Shown piece after piece: positions 1 through 8,668 of a DNA stretch of 64,000 nucleotides. Numbering within the stretch: position 1 is the stretch's first letter; every line of letters starts with the position of its first letter. Source of the stretch: Betaproteobacteria bacterium (GTDB lineage Bacteria; Pseudomonadota; Gammaproteobacteria; Burkholderiales; Casimicrobiaceae); NCBI GenBank assembly GCA_016717855.1, contig JADKEV010000011.1, forward strand, positions 124,001-188,000. The letters run 5' to 3'. A program made the position numbers and the translations under genes. Under the pieces are notes generated by a model, which made no database searches, was not told the DNA's origin, and worked only from the letters and a program-made list of their open reading frames with translations.

Positions 1-666
1 TGCGAGACTGGTCAGCCATTCGATGCCTTCGCTGCGGCGGCCCTGCGACTCCAGCACATGGGCGATCGCATGCGCGGCCCACAGGTCGCCAGGGTCGAGT
101 TCGATGGCGCGGCGCCCGGCCGGCTCGGCGGCGAGATGGTTTCCGGTCTCCTCGTGGGCGAAGCAGCGGCAGCCGAGGATCATCGCGTAGCCCGGGATAT
201 CCTCGGACCAGGCCGGGAGCACACGCTCGACGGAGGCGACCATGTCCTGCGGGCGGCCGAGCCAGAAACTGTTGAAGTGCGCGAGGCGGAAGGCGACCGC
301 ATCGAGCGGATGCTCGCGCAGGATGGCCTCCCACGTGCCGATGGCCCGATCGATCTCGCCCGCCGCCCAGGCGGTCAGCGCGGCGATGTGGCTGCGCTCG
401 CGCGCGGTGGCGCCGAGGCTAAGCGCCTGCGCAGTGCGGGCCTCCTCGGCGGCGACCGGAACGACGGCCTGCTTGAAGGCGAGCATCGCGAAACAGCCCT
501 TCATGCAATGCGCCAGCGCGAAGTCCGGATCCGCTTCCAGCACGGCCTTGAGACGGTCCGGCGTATCGGCGCGGTAGGTGAGGTAGCCGGTGATCAGATG
601 GTCGTACGCGGCAGCGGCCTTGACACTGGCGGTCGAGATGGGGAGGCCGCGATTGTCGAGATGCAT
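1..666 (-). CDS. TPR protein, TTC38-like family, C-terminus cut by the window edge
   Basis: An open frame of 222 codons runs from an ATG at 666 to the window edge without a stop, so the C-terminus is missing. The product reads as helical repeats with TPR-like spacing, for example DPDFALAHCMKGCFAML and ELDPGDLWAAHAIAHVLES. It resembles the tetratricopeptide repeat 38 family, whose members are about 430-450 residues, so roughly half is present. There is no signal peptide, suggesting a cytoplasmic protein. A purine-rich GGAAAG lies about ten bases before the ATG and supports this start. The biochemical role of the family is not known, and the neighbouring DUF1028 gene gives no clear hint. Confidence 0.75.
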   Translation of the reverse strand, partial: MHLDNRGLPISTASVKAAAAYDHLITGYLTYRADTPDRLKAVLEADPDFALAHCMKGCFAMLAFKQAVVPVAAEEARTAQALSLGATARERSHIAALTAWAAGEIDRAIGTWEAILREHPLDAVAFRLAHFNSFWLGRPQDMVASVERVLPAWSEDIPGYAMILGCRCFAHEETGNHLAAEPAGRRAIELDPGDLWAAHAIAHVLESQGRRSEGIEWLTSLA

Positions 667-944
667 GGCGTTGTTTCTTTCCGGGTTTGTCGGGATGTGC
701 GGAGCCAGCGTTGGAACCACGCTCGTATTCTGCCGCATGGCCGTTCCGCCGTCTTCGCAATCCGGTCTAGTTCCGGCTTTGCCCGTCCCTATGCTTCCTG
801 TGGGCGTGCAGAAACCGGCCGAACGTCCTGTCCTTCTTGCGTCGATCGATATAGGACAGCTAGTGGAGCCTGGATTCGTTGTGCAGCTTCAGGTACTCGG
901 CAAGGTGAAGGAACTTGCCGTGCCAAGGCAACGCTTGAGGCTGG

Positions 945-1649
945 CTAACGGAGATGCCGCGCCTTCCAGCCCTTGACGTTGTCCATCCGCCATTGCCACC
1001 AGCGCGGGACGTTGGGGCTGTACGCGCGCTCGATGTAGTACGGCACCATCGGCGTGTACCAGTCCCATAGCCGGCGCAGTTCCGCCTCGGGTGCGTCGTG
1101 GAGTTCCACTCGCAGGTCGACGATGGGGAAGGTGTGCGTGCCGTAGACGAGCAGCGCTGAGGAGTTCTGGCCTTCCGGCTGGCCGCCTGCATCGCGTCCG
1201 GCTTCGACGGCGCGCATCAGCCGCTCGGCCAGCATTGCGCCCGCGCAGGCTTCGAACGCCTGCGCCATCGCTGCCACCACCTGTTCGCCGGCGAGCACGT
1301 TGCCCGAACAGACATAGCCATCGCCCACGTGATGGCCCGCCCAGATCGCGTTGCGCTTGCCGGTCGCCGCATGCGCGCGGCCGTAGACGTCGACGACCGC
1401 GATCTGGCGCGACTCGGGATAGGGGTCGGCAGCAAGCACTTCGCTCACCACCTTTTCGGCGGCTAGTCCGCGCCCGATCAATTCGCGGGCGATCAGGTTG
1501 AGCTGGGGATTGGCGACCGCCTGGATGGACGCCGCGCCCATGCCTGGCACCACCAGCGGGCAGCGGGCGCCGACATTGGGAGAATAGGTCGCGATGCCGA
1601 CGCCGAACTGGCCGGACTTCCTGCAGTGCGCTACGACGGAATAGGTCAT
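945..1649 (-). CDS. DUF1028 family protein (Ntn-hydrolase-like)
   Basis: The 234-residue product matches the DUF1028 family: an N-terminal TYSVVAHCRKSGQFGVGIAT strand pair, a GARCPLVVPGMGAASIQA segment and a GHHVGDGYVCSGNVLAGEQV core. Members have an Ntn-hydrolase-like fold and unknown substrates. It lies 27 bp downstream of a Bug solute-binding protein on the same strand, so it is probably the last gene of an iclR-Bug-DUF1028 operon and may act on the imported compound. The frame stops at KARHLR. The adjacent frame continues smoothly as GISVSQPQALPWHGKFLHL to a stop at 860, so one indel near 965 may have shortened the C-terminus. Confidence 0.82.
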   Translation of the reverse strand: MTYSVVAHCRKSGQFGVGIATYSPNVGARCPLVVPGMGAASIQAVANPQLNLIARELIGRGLAAEKVVSEVLAADPYPESRQIAVVDVYGRAHAATGKRNAIWAGHHVGDGYVCSGNVLAGEQVVAAMAQAFEACAGAMLAERLMRAVEAGRDAGGQPEGQNSSALLVYGTHTFPIVDLRVELHDAPEAELRRLWDWYTPMVPYYIERAYSPNVPRWWQWRMDNVKGWKARHLR

Positions 1650-1676
1650 GTGAATGGGCTTTCGATGTAGTCCGGT

Positions 1677-2648
1677 TCAGTCAATCTTGATGTTCGCCTC
1701 GAGGGCGATCTTGCGGTAGGTCGCGAATTCGTCGGCGGTGCGCTTTTGCAGCTCTTCGGCACTGCCCGGGCGCACGATGGAACTGGTGGCCTCGATTTTC
1801 CTTTTCACCTCCGGGTTCTGCAGGATCTTGACGACTTCGGCATTGAGCCGGGCGATGATGGCTCTGGGCGTTCCCGCCGGCGCATACAACGCGTTCCAGG
1901 TGTCGAGGTTGAGTGCCGCGTACCCCTGCTCGGCGAGGGTCGGCACCTCGGGCAGCGCCGGGACCCGCTCGGGCGAGGCCACGCCGTAGGCGCGGAGCTG
2001 GCCGGCCTTCACGTAAGCGATCTCGGTGGGCAGCGTGCCGAAGTAGAACTGCACGCGATTGGTCAGCAGGTCCTGGTTCACCTGCGGCGCGCCTTTGTAC
2101 GGAACGTCGGTAATCGTCGTGCCGATCAGGCGCGCGAACATCACGCAGGACAAATGGGTGCCCGTGCCTGTGCCGTGGTGCCCGCAGTTAAGCTTGCCGC
2201 CGTTGGCCTTGGCGTAGGCGACGAACTCCTTCAGGTTCGCCGCAGGGATGGCGGGATTGGCCACCAGCACGATGGGCAGCCCCGCGACGAACGCGATCGC
2301 TTCGAAGTCCTTCGGACCGTAGGCGGCGTTCGGATTGAGCGCGGGAACGATCACCGACGGCGCGCTGCCGCCCATGACCAGCGTGTAGCCGTCGGGCGCC
2401 GCCTTGGCGACGTACGCGAGCGCGATCGCGCCACCCGCGCCGGTGCGGTTCTCGACGACGACCGGCTGGCCCAGCACCTTCGAGAGCTCGTCGCCGACGA
2501 TGCGCGAGAGCAGGTCGGTGATGCCGCCCGCCGGGTAGGGCGAGACCAGGGTGATGGGGCGGGCGGGCCACGGCTGTGCCGTGGCAAACGGTGACAACAA
2601 CGAGATCGCTAGGCCGGTGGCCATGCACAACGCACGCAGGATTTTCAT
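1677..2648 (-). CDS. Bug-family tripartite tricarboxylate transporter substrate-binding protein
   Basis: This 323-residue protein has a cleavable signal peptide (MKILRALCMATGLAISLLSP, cleavage near ATAQPWP) and the family opening PARPITLVSPYPAGGITDLL, followed by VVENRTGAGGAIA and PDGYTLVMG. Bug proteins are periplasmic binding proteins for small carboxylates and related solutes. They are expanded in Bordetella and other Burkholderiales. No TctA/TctB permease genes are adjacent, which is usual for orphan Bug proteins. The gene lies 22 bp after a broken iclR regulator and 27 bp before the DUF1028 gene, so co-transcription and IclR control are likely. The ligand cannot be read from the sequence. 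Confidence 0.93.
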   Translation of the reverse strand: MKILRALCMATGLAISLLSPFATAQPWPARPITLVSPYPAGGITDLLSRIVGDELSKVLGQPVVVENRTGAGGAIALAYVAKAAPDGYTLVMGGSAPSVIVPALNPNAAYGPKDFEAIAFVAGLPIVLVANPAIPAANLKEFVAYAKANGGKLNCGHHGTGTGTHLSCVMFARLIGTTITDVPYKGAPQVNQDLLTNRVQFYFGTLPTEIAYVKAGQLRAYGVASPERVPALPEVPTLAEQGYAALNLDTWNALYAPAGTPRAIIARLNAEVVKILQNPEVKRKIEATSSIVRPGSAEELQKRTADEFATYRKIALEANIKID

Positions 2649-2670
2649 GAAGCGCTCCGTTTGAAAGAAA

Positions 2671-3482
2671 TCAGATGTCGTCCCCGCCGGGAACCTTGGC
2701 CATGCCGGCGGCGATCGCCTTCAGGCGCTCGCCGGCCGCGGCCAGCCGCTGGTCGGTGAAATGCTTGCGCGATCCGGTGCAGGCGATCGCGGCCAGCCTG
2801 CCGTCGGGCAGCCGCAGCGGCACGCCGACACCGGTGAGTTCCGCTGTCCAGTCGCCGCCGAAGCAGTAACCCCTGGCGGCGAAACGCGCCATCTCGCGCT
2901 CTATCCCCGCTTGCAATTGCGGCCACCACTCAGGCAAACCGCTGGCGCGCAACTCGTTGAGGATCGCCGCGCGTTCCGGCGCAGGCAGGCCGGCGAGATA
3001 GCCGCGCCCGATCGCGGTGACGGCGACCGGTACCCGGGTTCCCACATCCTGCGTCAGCAAGGTCGCGGCCTCCCCGCGCACGCGTTCGACGAAGATCATG
3101 TGCACGCCGTCGCGCAGCGCCATCGCCGCGGTGGCGCCCTCTGCCCTGGCCAGAGCCTGCAGGTGCGGGCGGATGATCTGGCGCAGTCCCACGCCCGCCA
3201 GGACCGGGTAGCCCAGCGTCAGGATGTGCGGTTGCAGGCTGTATCCTCACCCACCGCAGCGGGGGCCAGATAACCCAGGCGCGACAGCGTATGCGTCAAT
3301 CGCGAGATGGTTGGCTTGGGCAGGCCGGTGCGTCGTGCCAGCTCCACATTCGTCAGGCGGTCGTCGCCGACGCCGAAGGCCTGGAGCACGCGCAGGCCGC
3401 GGGCCAGCGCGGTGATGAATTGCCGGTCGCCCGTTTCGTCGGGCGCGGAGGTCGCAGTGGTTTTCGGCAGCTTGGCAGGCAT
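2671..3482 (-). pseudogene. IclR-family transcriptional regulator, one-base frameshift
   Basis: The first 80 residues (start 3482) are an IclR winged-helix domain: ALARGLRVLQAF, then TNVELARRTGLPKPTISRLT. The frame is lost after AAVGED. It resumes one base out of phase as YSLQPHILTLGYPVLAGVGL and continues through the effector-binding domain (AIGRGYLAGLP, ARGYCFGGDW, GVGVPLRLPDGRL) to 2671. Restoring one base near 3246 gives about 270 residues, the usual IclR length, so this is either a sequencing slip or a very recent mutation. It heads the iclR-Bug-DUF1028 cluster and probably controls it. Palindromes upstream at 3548-3607 are candidate operators. Confidence 0.85.
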
Positions 3483-3547
3483 TTGCAGCCTTCGGGCGCG
3501 GTGACGGGGGTCAGGTCGACGGGTTACTCCAGATTCGGAGTTGTCCG

Positions 3548-3607
3548 TTCGCTGTGCGAAATACAGCTACATACTAATGCAACAATTGAATTTCGTCTAG
3601 CGAAATT
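3548..3607. promoter_or_regulatory. Paired TTCG-N5-CGAA palindromes upstream of iclR
   Basis: Two inverted repeats share the pattern TTCG-N5-CGAA. The first is TTCGC-TGT-GCGAA at 3548-3560. The second is AATTTCG-TCTAG-CGAAATT at 3589-3607, with perfect 7-bp arms. They sit in the AT-richest stretch of the region, 66-125 bp upstream of the iclR start. IclR proteins bind pseudopalindromic sites of about this size, so these are plausible autoregulatory operators. This assignment is inferred from position and symmetry only. Confidence 0.45.
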
Positions 3608-3687
3608 AAGGGCGATCGCAACAAGTGAAATATCCCTGCGCCAACAGGATCGCGGCCGCGGCGCCGATTGCGCCGGTCACGCCAGGT

Positions 3688-4839
3688 TCAGACCAGCCAC
3701 TCCGGCCGCAGCAGGAGGATCCCGCCCAGCGCCAGCATCACTGCGCCGCTGATGAACTTGAGCCAGCGGCCGGCGCGCTCGGTGAGCTTGCCGCTGCCCA
3801 GCGCGATGACGGCCACGGCGACCATCAGCGAGTCGTCGGTGATGTAGCCGAGTATGTACAGCAGCAGATAGGCGTAGTGCGCGACGGCGTCCAGCTGCTG
3901 CTGGGCCAGCACCGCGGTGTAGATTGCCGGCAGGCCGGCCGTGCACAGTAGTTCGATGAAGTTGACCACCACGGCGAGCGCGGCCACTGCCAGCAGCGAA
4001 GCCGGCAGCCCCGGCGCCTGGATCACCTGCCGCACGCGCGTGTACAGCCCCGGTTTGGCCGAGGAGGGTATCGACAGCGACGGACCGTGGCCCCAGGCCA
4101 CGAAGTCCTTGACGTTGATCGCGCCGATGACCAGCGCTGTCGCGCCGAGGACCCAGCGCACGGCGTCCGAGAGTCCGACGGCCAGGAAGATGTTCAGCCA
4201 GGCCGCCATGAACGCGTAGTACACCGCTCCGCTCACCAGCACAAAGGTGCCGGCGATCAGCGCCATCCGCTTGCGGTCCCGCAGGTGAACCAATAGCGAC
4301 AGCAGAAACAGCAGAATCCACATCGCGCACGGGTTGAAGCCGTCGAGCAGGCCGAGCGCGAGCGTGAACAGCGGCAGGCCGAGGCGCGAGGCGCTGAGGG
4401 TGCCGAACAGCTTGCTCTCGACCTGTCCCGCTGGCACGGTTCCCTTGTCCAGCAGCGCGAGCAGGTAACGTCCGGCATGCTCCCCCTCGCCGAAGCCGAC
4501 CATCACCCGGCCGGCGAACACAAATGTTGGCACGCCGGGCGGCCAGACCCCCGCATCGCGGGAGACGGTGTTGAGCGCGTCGCGGGCCTCGGGGTCCTGG
4601 TCGACCGGCCGGTAGACGATGCGCAGCGCCGGCCGTTCGCGGGCGAGTTGCGCGAGATACTTCTTGGCGGCGGCGCAATGCGGGCAGCCCTCGCGCACGA
4701 ACACCTCGAGCACCGGCGCCGCGGCGGACGCCGATGCGGGTGCCGCATCCTCCGGCGCTGCGCTGGTGCCGAAGGCCAGCGCAAACCCCAGCCCCAGGGC
4801 AATGGCGCGCAGCAGCCTGAGCGCGGCGGACGACGTCAT
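3688..4839 (-). CDS. Glutaredoxin/thioredoxin-like domain fused to a CcdA/DsbD-like membrane domain
   Basis: An exported redox domain precedes a polytopic membrane domain. From the ATG at 4839 the product is about 383 residues: a signal-like helix (residues 8-27), a thioredoxin-fold segment with a CPHC motif at 52-55 and cis-proline region PPGVPTFVFAG, then about six hydrophobic helices with GLLDGFNPCAMW and VVNFIELLCTAGLP. Cysteine-bearing helices of this kind are typical of the CcdA/DsbD transporter family, which passes electrons across the inner membrane. An earlier ATG at 4887 would only add a charged leader ahead of the signal helix. The likely job is delivering reducing power to the periplasm; the partner is unknown. 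Confidence 0.8.
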   Translation of the reverse strand: MTSSAALRLLRAIALGLGFALAFGTSAAPEDAAPASASAAAPVLEVFVREGCPHCAAAKKYLAQLARERPALRIVYRPVDQDPEARDALNTVSRDAGVWPPGVPTFVFAGRVMVGFGEGEHAGRYLLALLDKGTVPAGQVESKLFGTLSASRLGLPLFTLALGLLDGFNPCAMWILLFLLSLLVHLRDRKRMALIAGTFVLVSGAVYYAFMAAWLNIFLAVGLSDAVRWVLGATALVIGAINVKDFVAWGHGPSLSIPSSAKPGLYTRVRQVIQAPGLPASLLAVAALAVVVNFIELLCTAGLPAIYTAVLAQQQLDAVAHYAYLLLYILGYITDDSLMVAVAVIALGSGKLTERAGRWLKFISGAVMLALGGILLLRPEWLV

Positions 4840-4945
4840 CGCAGCATCCCGCGAGCGCCGGACGCCGCCCCTGAACGGAAGCCGCAATCGGGTGGCGTGT
4901 CCATGACTGGTTACACGAGGACTCGGCAGAAAACCCGTGACCCGC

Positions 4946-5410
4946 TCAACCCTCCAGCAGACTGCGCAGCATCCAGGCGGTTTTTTCGTGGACGTCCAGA
5001 CGCTGGGTCAGCAGGTCGGCGGTCGGCTGGTCGTTCGCCGCATTCACCAGCGTGAACAGCTTGCGTGCGGTGCGCGCGATCGCTTCCTGGGCGGCCACCA
5101 GATGGCGAACCATGTCGTCCGACCTGGGCACGCCCTCCACCTCCTTGATCGAGGCCAGCTTCACGAATTCCTTGTAGGTCCCGGGCGCCGGATGGCCTAG
5201 CGCGCGAATGCGTTCGGCGATGACGTCGAGCGCATTCCACTGTTCGGTGTACTGGAGCATGAACATCTGGTGCAGGCTGTTGAAGTCGCGTCCGGTGACG
5301 TTCCAGTGGAAGTTGTGCGTCATCAGGTAGAGCGTGTAGCTGTCGGCGAGCAATTCGGAAAGGCCCTGTGCGATCCTCTTGCGCTCGCCGGGGCCGCGGG
5401 CGGGGTCGCT
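4946..5410 (-). CDS. dps: Dps-family DNA-protecting ferritin-like protein, 5' end corrupted
   Basis: The readable part, about 155 residues, is a clear Dps/ferritin-like protein: RKRIAQGLSELLADSYTLYL, then THNFHWNVTGRDFNSLHQMF, which carries the conserved ferroxidase His and Asp region, and a C-terminal DVHEKTAWMLRSLLEG. Dps assembles into dodecamers that bind DNA and oxidise ferrous iron with peroxide, protecting starved or stressed cells. Family members start about ten residues upstream of where this frame enters a poly-G/poly-C tract (5411-5620). The true start codon is therefore lost in unreliable sequence, and the gene itself was probably intact in the organism. Confidence 0.85.
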   Translation of the reverse strand, partial: SDPARGPGERKRIAQGLSELLADSYTLYLMTHNFHWNVTGRDFNSLHQMFMLQYTEQWNALDVIAERIRALGHPAPGTYKEFVKLASIKEVEGVPRSDDMVRHLVAAQEAIARTARKLFTLVNAANDQPTADLLTQRLDVHEKTAWMLRSLLEG

Positions 5411-5620
5411 CGGGGGGGGGTTGGGGGGTCCGGGCTCTTGGGTTTCTTTGTGGGTGTTCCCGGGGGGGGGGGGGGGGGGGGGGGTGTCCCCCCCCGGGCC
5501 CCCCCCCCGGGGGGCCCACGCGGCCCCGGGCCGCCCCCCCCCCCCCCTTCCCCCCCCCCCCCCCCCCGGCCCGGGGGCCGGGGCCCCGGCCCCGGGGGGG
5601 GGGGGGGCCCCCCCCCCCCT
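5411..5620. repeat. Poly-G/poly-C low-complexity tract, probable assembly artefact
   Basis: About 210 bases consist almost only of long G and C homopolymers with a few scattered T and A bases. Nothing in it resembles coding sequence, and it replaces the expected start of dps. Runs of this length are rare in bacterial genomes. Similar, shorter tracts occur at 15397 and 45520, again inside genes. I read it as a sequencing or assembly failure, perhaps at a strong GC hairpin, not as a biological repeat. Confidence 0.8.
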
Positions 5621-5700
5621 GGCGTCCCGGCGACTTGAAGCGGCAACGGCGCGGCAAGTGGGTTGCGGCCGGCGGTGTGGCTCACGGAAACGTAAACTGG

Positions 5701-7017
5701 TCACCGCCGCCGGCGCGGCTTGCGTCTCGCATACAGGGCCATCAATGGCGTCACCGAGATGCCGTGGACCAGGACCGACGCGGCAACGGTCGTGAGCGTG
5801 ATCGCGATCAGCAGGCTCGCCAGCGGCTCCGGCAAGCCGTGATTGATCGCGTACATCAGGTAGAAGATCGAGCCGATTCCGCGGATGCCGAACCAGGAAA
5901 TCAGGATGCGCTGATCGCGCGATACGCCGCTCGCCCCCAGCAACCCCAGCCAGACGGAAACCGGACGCGCCACGAAGAACAAGAGCAGCAGGAACCAGAT
6001 GGCGCGGTCAGGCAGATAGGTGTAGGAGAGCATCGCGCCGGTCACCAGCACCAGCACCATTTCGGCGAGTCGCTCGAGTTGTCCGTTGAAGCCCTGCACC
6101 GCTTCGATCATGTACACGCCGGCGTGGTCGGAGTGGGTCGCGAGTCCTTTTTCACTTTCCGCGCCGAGGACGACAGTGACTTTCGCCGGGACTGCCGGGT
6201 TGCCGGACTTCGAGTGCTCCTTGATCCGTTGCAACGCGAGTCCTGCGGCGAACACCGCGAGAAAGCCCGACGCAAGGCTGAGTAGCGCGACGCCGTAGGC
6301 GATCGCGATCAGGCCAAGCGCCAGGAATTCGTCGAGCCCGACCGCCTCCTGATGCCGGGTGCGCAGGTACAGCACCAGCTTGCCGATCAACGCGCCAAGG
6401 GCGCCGCCGATCGCCAACCCGCCGGCGATGGCCCACACCACATCGACCGCCAGCCAGCGCCAGCCGCCGCCGAAATCGTGGAGGCCAAGCAGACCAAGTC
6501 CGAGCAGCACGACCGGAAACGCGGCGCCATCGTTGAGGCCGCCCTCGGCGGTCAGGCCGAAGCGGAGGCGGTCCCGATCCGACGAACCCTCGACCTGGAC
6601 GTCCGATGCGAGCACGGGATCGGTCGGGGCCAGGATCGCGGCAAGGAGGATTGCCGCGCCCGTCGACAGATCGAACAGGAATATGCCGATGGCCGCGACG
6701 AACACCACCGTCAGCGCCATCGACGGGAATGCCAGGCGCAGCGGCAGGTACCAGCGTTGGTCGCGCAGCGGAACGCCGAGTTTCAGGCCGACGGCGAAGA
6801 GCGAGATGAGCAGCCCGACTTCCGCCACCTTTTCAAGCTCGGCGGAGTGCAGGAGTGGATCCGGCGTCAGCAACGCCCATCCGGCCGGGCCGAGCGCGTA
6901 GCCGATGGCCAGAAAGAGTATCCCCGGGCTCAACGGCAGGCGCTTGAGCAGCGTGCCGAGCAGGGCCATCGTGATCAACGTGGCGCCGATGATGAGCGCC
7001 CAGATGGCGAAAAGCAT
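5701..7017 (-). CDS. Cation:proton antiporter, CPA1/NhaP-like
   Basis: The 438-residue protein has about twelve hydrophobic helices and the transport-site motifs of monovalent cation:proton antiporters: AAILAPTDPVLASDVQV and LTAEGGLNDGAAFP. The paired acidic residues in these helices normally bind Na+ or K+ and H+. A Na+/H+ or K+/H+ exchange role at the inner membrane follows from the family. The C-terminus ends in a short basic tail (ARRKPRRRR) without an RCK or TrkA domain. It lies upstream of dps on the same strand, but the corrupted tract between them prevents judging whether they share a transcript. Confidence 0.88.
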   Translation of the reverse strand: MLFAIWALIIGATLITMALLGTLLKRLPLSPGILFLAIGYALGPAGWALLTPDPLLHSAELEKVAEVGLLISLFAVGLKLGVPLRDQRWYLPLRLAFPSMALTVVFVAAIGIFLFDLSTGAAILLAAILAPTDPVLASDVQVEGSSDRDRLRFGLTAEGGLNDGAAFPVVLLGLGLLGLHDFGGGWRWLAVDVVWAIAGGLAIGGALGALIGKLVLYLRTRHQEAVGLDEFLALGLIAIAYGVALLSLASGFLAVFAAGLALQRIKEHSKSGNPAVPAKVTVVLGAESEKGLATHSDHAGVYMIEAVQGFNGQLERLAEMVLVLVTGAMLSYTYLPDRAIWFLLLLFFVARPVSVWLGLLGASGVSRDQRILISWFGIRGIGSIFYLMYAINHGLPEPLASLLIAITLTTVAASVLVHGISVTPLMALYARRKPRRRR

Positions 7018-7621
7018 CGAGGATTCCGGAATGCGCGGTGGCCGGTTGCGCCACTCGCACGCGCCTGTTGTGCAGAATGGGCAGCCTAGCAGTCAGGATC
7101 GAATCGGTCCGTACGGTGACGCACCAAGACTGGAGCACCCAATCAGCGGGCGCATGAGGCCAGTCAAATCCGAGGGAAGAGGTCGACCCGATTCGCAAGA
7201 GAGTAAGGACTTCAAAGGAGTGCTGACTCTGACCCGAATGTTCTCCGCAAGTAGCGCACACCGGTCCGATGGAAGTATCGATCGAAAGGGACTACCTGAA
7301 CCGCAGATCGTTCCAGAGTTTGACCATTTCGGCCACGTCATCCCAATTCATCAAGGGGTCAAGCATCTCGGAGAAGTACCAGCCAATCGACATGGCCCGC
7401 CGCTCATGTCGACATGCTCATCCAGCTGGGGCATCAAGAGCGACAGAACGGCTTCATCAGGACAGTTCGAACACGGTTCTGCCTGCAAGGCTGCTCGTTT
7501 CATCCAGGCTTTCTCAACCGCTGCAAGGCCGGCCCGCCAGGCGCTTCCGAAACGCCGTTGGGCCTGGAGGTCGGGTCACTTCGGTGCCTTGTGCAATTGC
7601 AGTGAAGGAACATTACGCCGA
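7018..7621. other. Gene-poor stretch with possible coding remnants
   Basis: No complete gene is convincing here. On the minus strand two short protein-like segments lie in different frames. One, around 7400-7570, contains FGSAWRAGLAAVEKAWMKRA and CPDEAVLSLLMPQLDEHVDM. The other, 7292-7393, reads as a 33-residue ORF starting MSIGWYFSEMLDPLMNWDD. They could be pieces of one decayed gene or two small genes. I do not recognise either. A TCTGACCC-type interspersed motif lies near 7226. Confidence 0.4.
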
Positions 7622-8350
7622 CTACTTGATTGCGGAGAGTCCCTGCACGCCGTGGCGCGCGATCGCGCGGGCCACGAATCCGGACGCATTGACGTCTTCC
7701 ACGAATGCCTTGAGATACGCTGCCGCCGCGCTCCGGTCGCGCGGCGTGCCGAGGCCATGATTCACGGTCATGAACGTGCCTTCGAGCAATCGCGCACCGG
7801 GCAGCTTGTCCATGGATTCGAGCAGCGCGGGCTTCAACCCCGCCAGCGCGTCGGCGCGCCGGTCGTTGAAGCAGGCTATCGATTCCCGGAAATTCTTCGT
7901 TCGAACCAGCGTGGCGTGGCGCAGCGTTCGCGTCAGGTAGAGCTCGTAACCCGCCTTGTCCGGCGCGGCGATGCGAACGCCGGAGGCATCGACCTGCGCC
8001 ACGGCACGCAGCGCCGAATCCGCGTGCACCGCGTACGTGGCCTCGATCGCGGTGATCGGCGGCGAGAACGCGATGGTCTGCGCGCGCGCCGGTTCGATCG
8101 CGAGTATCGCGACGTCCCAGGTCCCCGTCGCGGCTGCGTCCGCCACCTCGCCCGGCGTCTCGAAGACGACGAACTCGACCGGCACGCCGAGGCGCGACGC
8201 CAGCTCGCGCATCAGGTCGACGCTCACCCCGTGCAACTCCCCGGTGGTGGCGTCCTTCGACGTGAACAGGCCGTTGCTGAGGTTCATGCCCGGGCGCAGT
8301 TTGCCCGCGGGCGCCAGCCCGGAGCGTGCGGCCTCGTCCGGCGCCGTCAT
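7622..8350 (-). CDS. ABC-type amino-acid-like substrate-binding domain protein
   Basis: From the ATG at 8350 the product is 242 residues and matches the periplasmic amino-acid-binding (SBP_bac_3) fold: GVSVDLMRELASRLGVPVEF, DVAILAIEPARAQTIAFSPP and a C-terminal AAAYLKAFVEDVNASGFV. It begins MTAPDEAARSGL without a signal peptide. Its ATG overlaps the stop of the preceding lipoprotein gene (ATGA), so the two are translationally coupled. No ABC permease or ATPase is nearby. It may be a stand-alone sensor-like or ligand-binding protein. The missing signal peptide is odd for this fold and may mean that the two overlapping frames were once one protein. Confidence 0.72.
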   Translation of the reverse strand: MTAPDEAARSGLAPAGKLRPGMNLSNGLFTSKDATTGELHGVSVDLMRELASRLGVPVEFVVFETPGEVADAAATGTWDVAILAIEPARAQTIAFSPPITAIEATYAVHADSALRAVAQVDASGVRIAAPDKAGYELYLTRTLRHATLVRTKNFRESIACFNDRRADALAGLKPALLESMDKLPGARLLEGTFMTVNHGLGTPRDRSAAAAYLKAFVEDVNASGFVARAIARHGVQGLSAIK

Positions 8351-8583
8351 TTCGGCAGCAGTGGCTGAACCGGCCCGGCGGCTCTGGGCGGCGCCGGATC
8401 GGTTCCGAGACCCGCCGCGTTGGTGAGTGTGCGTCCGGTGACGATCGCGACTTCGACAGTCCCCGAGAAAAATCCCCCGACAAGCGACGCCCCGGCGGCG
8501 ATCGGCTCGGACGCGCAACCGGAGACCGCTACGGCAGCCGCGGCCAGCGCGAGACGCACGCAATAGGTGTGCATGGTGTTCAT
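8347..8583 (-). CDS. Small predicted lipoprotein
   Basis: A 78-residue protein begins MNTMHTYCVRLALAAAAVAV and continues SGCASEP, a good lipobox with acylated Cys, so it is probably a membrane-anchored lipoprotein. AGGAG seven bases before the ATG at 8583 selects this start over an in-frame ATG at 8601. The mature part is glycine- and alanine-rich and matches no family I recognise. Its stop overlaps the start of the substrate-binding-domain gene downstream, suggesting the two products are made together. Confidence 0.65.
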   Translation of the reverse strand: MNTMHTYCVRLALAAAAVAVSGCASEPIAAGASLVGGFFSGTVEVAIVTGRTLTNAAGLGTDPAPPRAAGPVQPLLPK

Positions 8584-8668
8584 GGATTTGCTCCTTTCCA
8601 TCTGGTGAGTTGCGCGCGCCGCCGCGAGAGTTCAGAAAATTCGCGCTTGCTCCCTTTCTTCTTTCGAC

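Noticed and set aside
5411..5620. G-quadruplex or regulatory G-tract
   Set aside because: Homopolymer length and mixing of G and C runs fit a sequencing artefact better.
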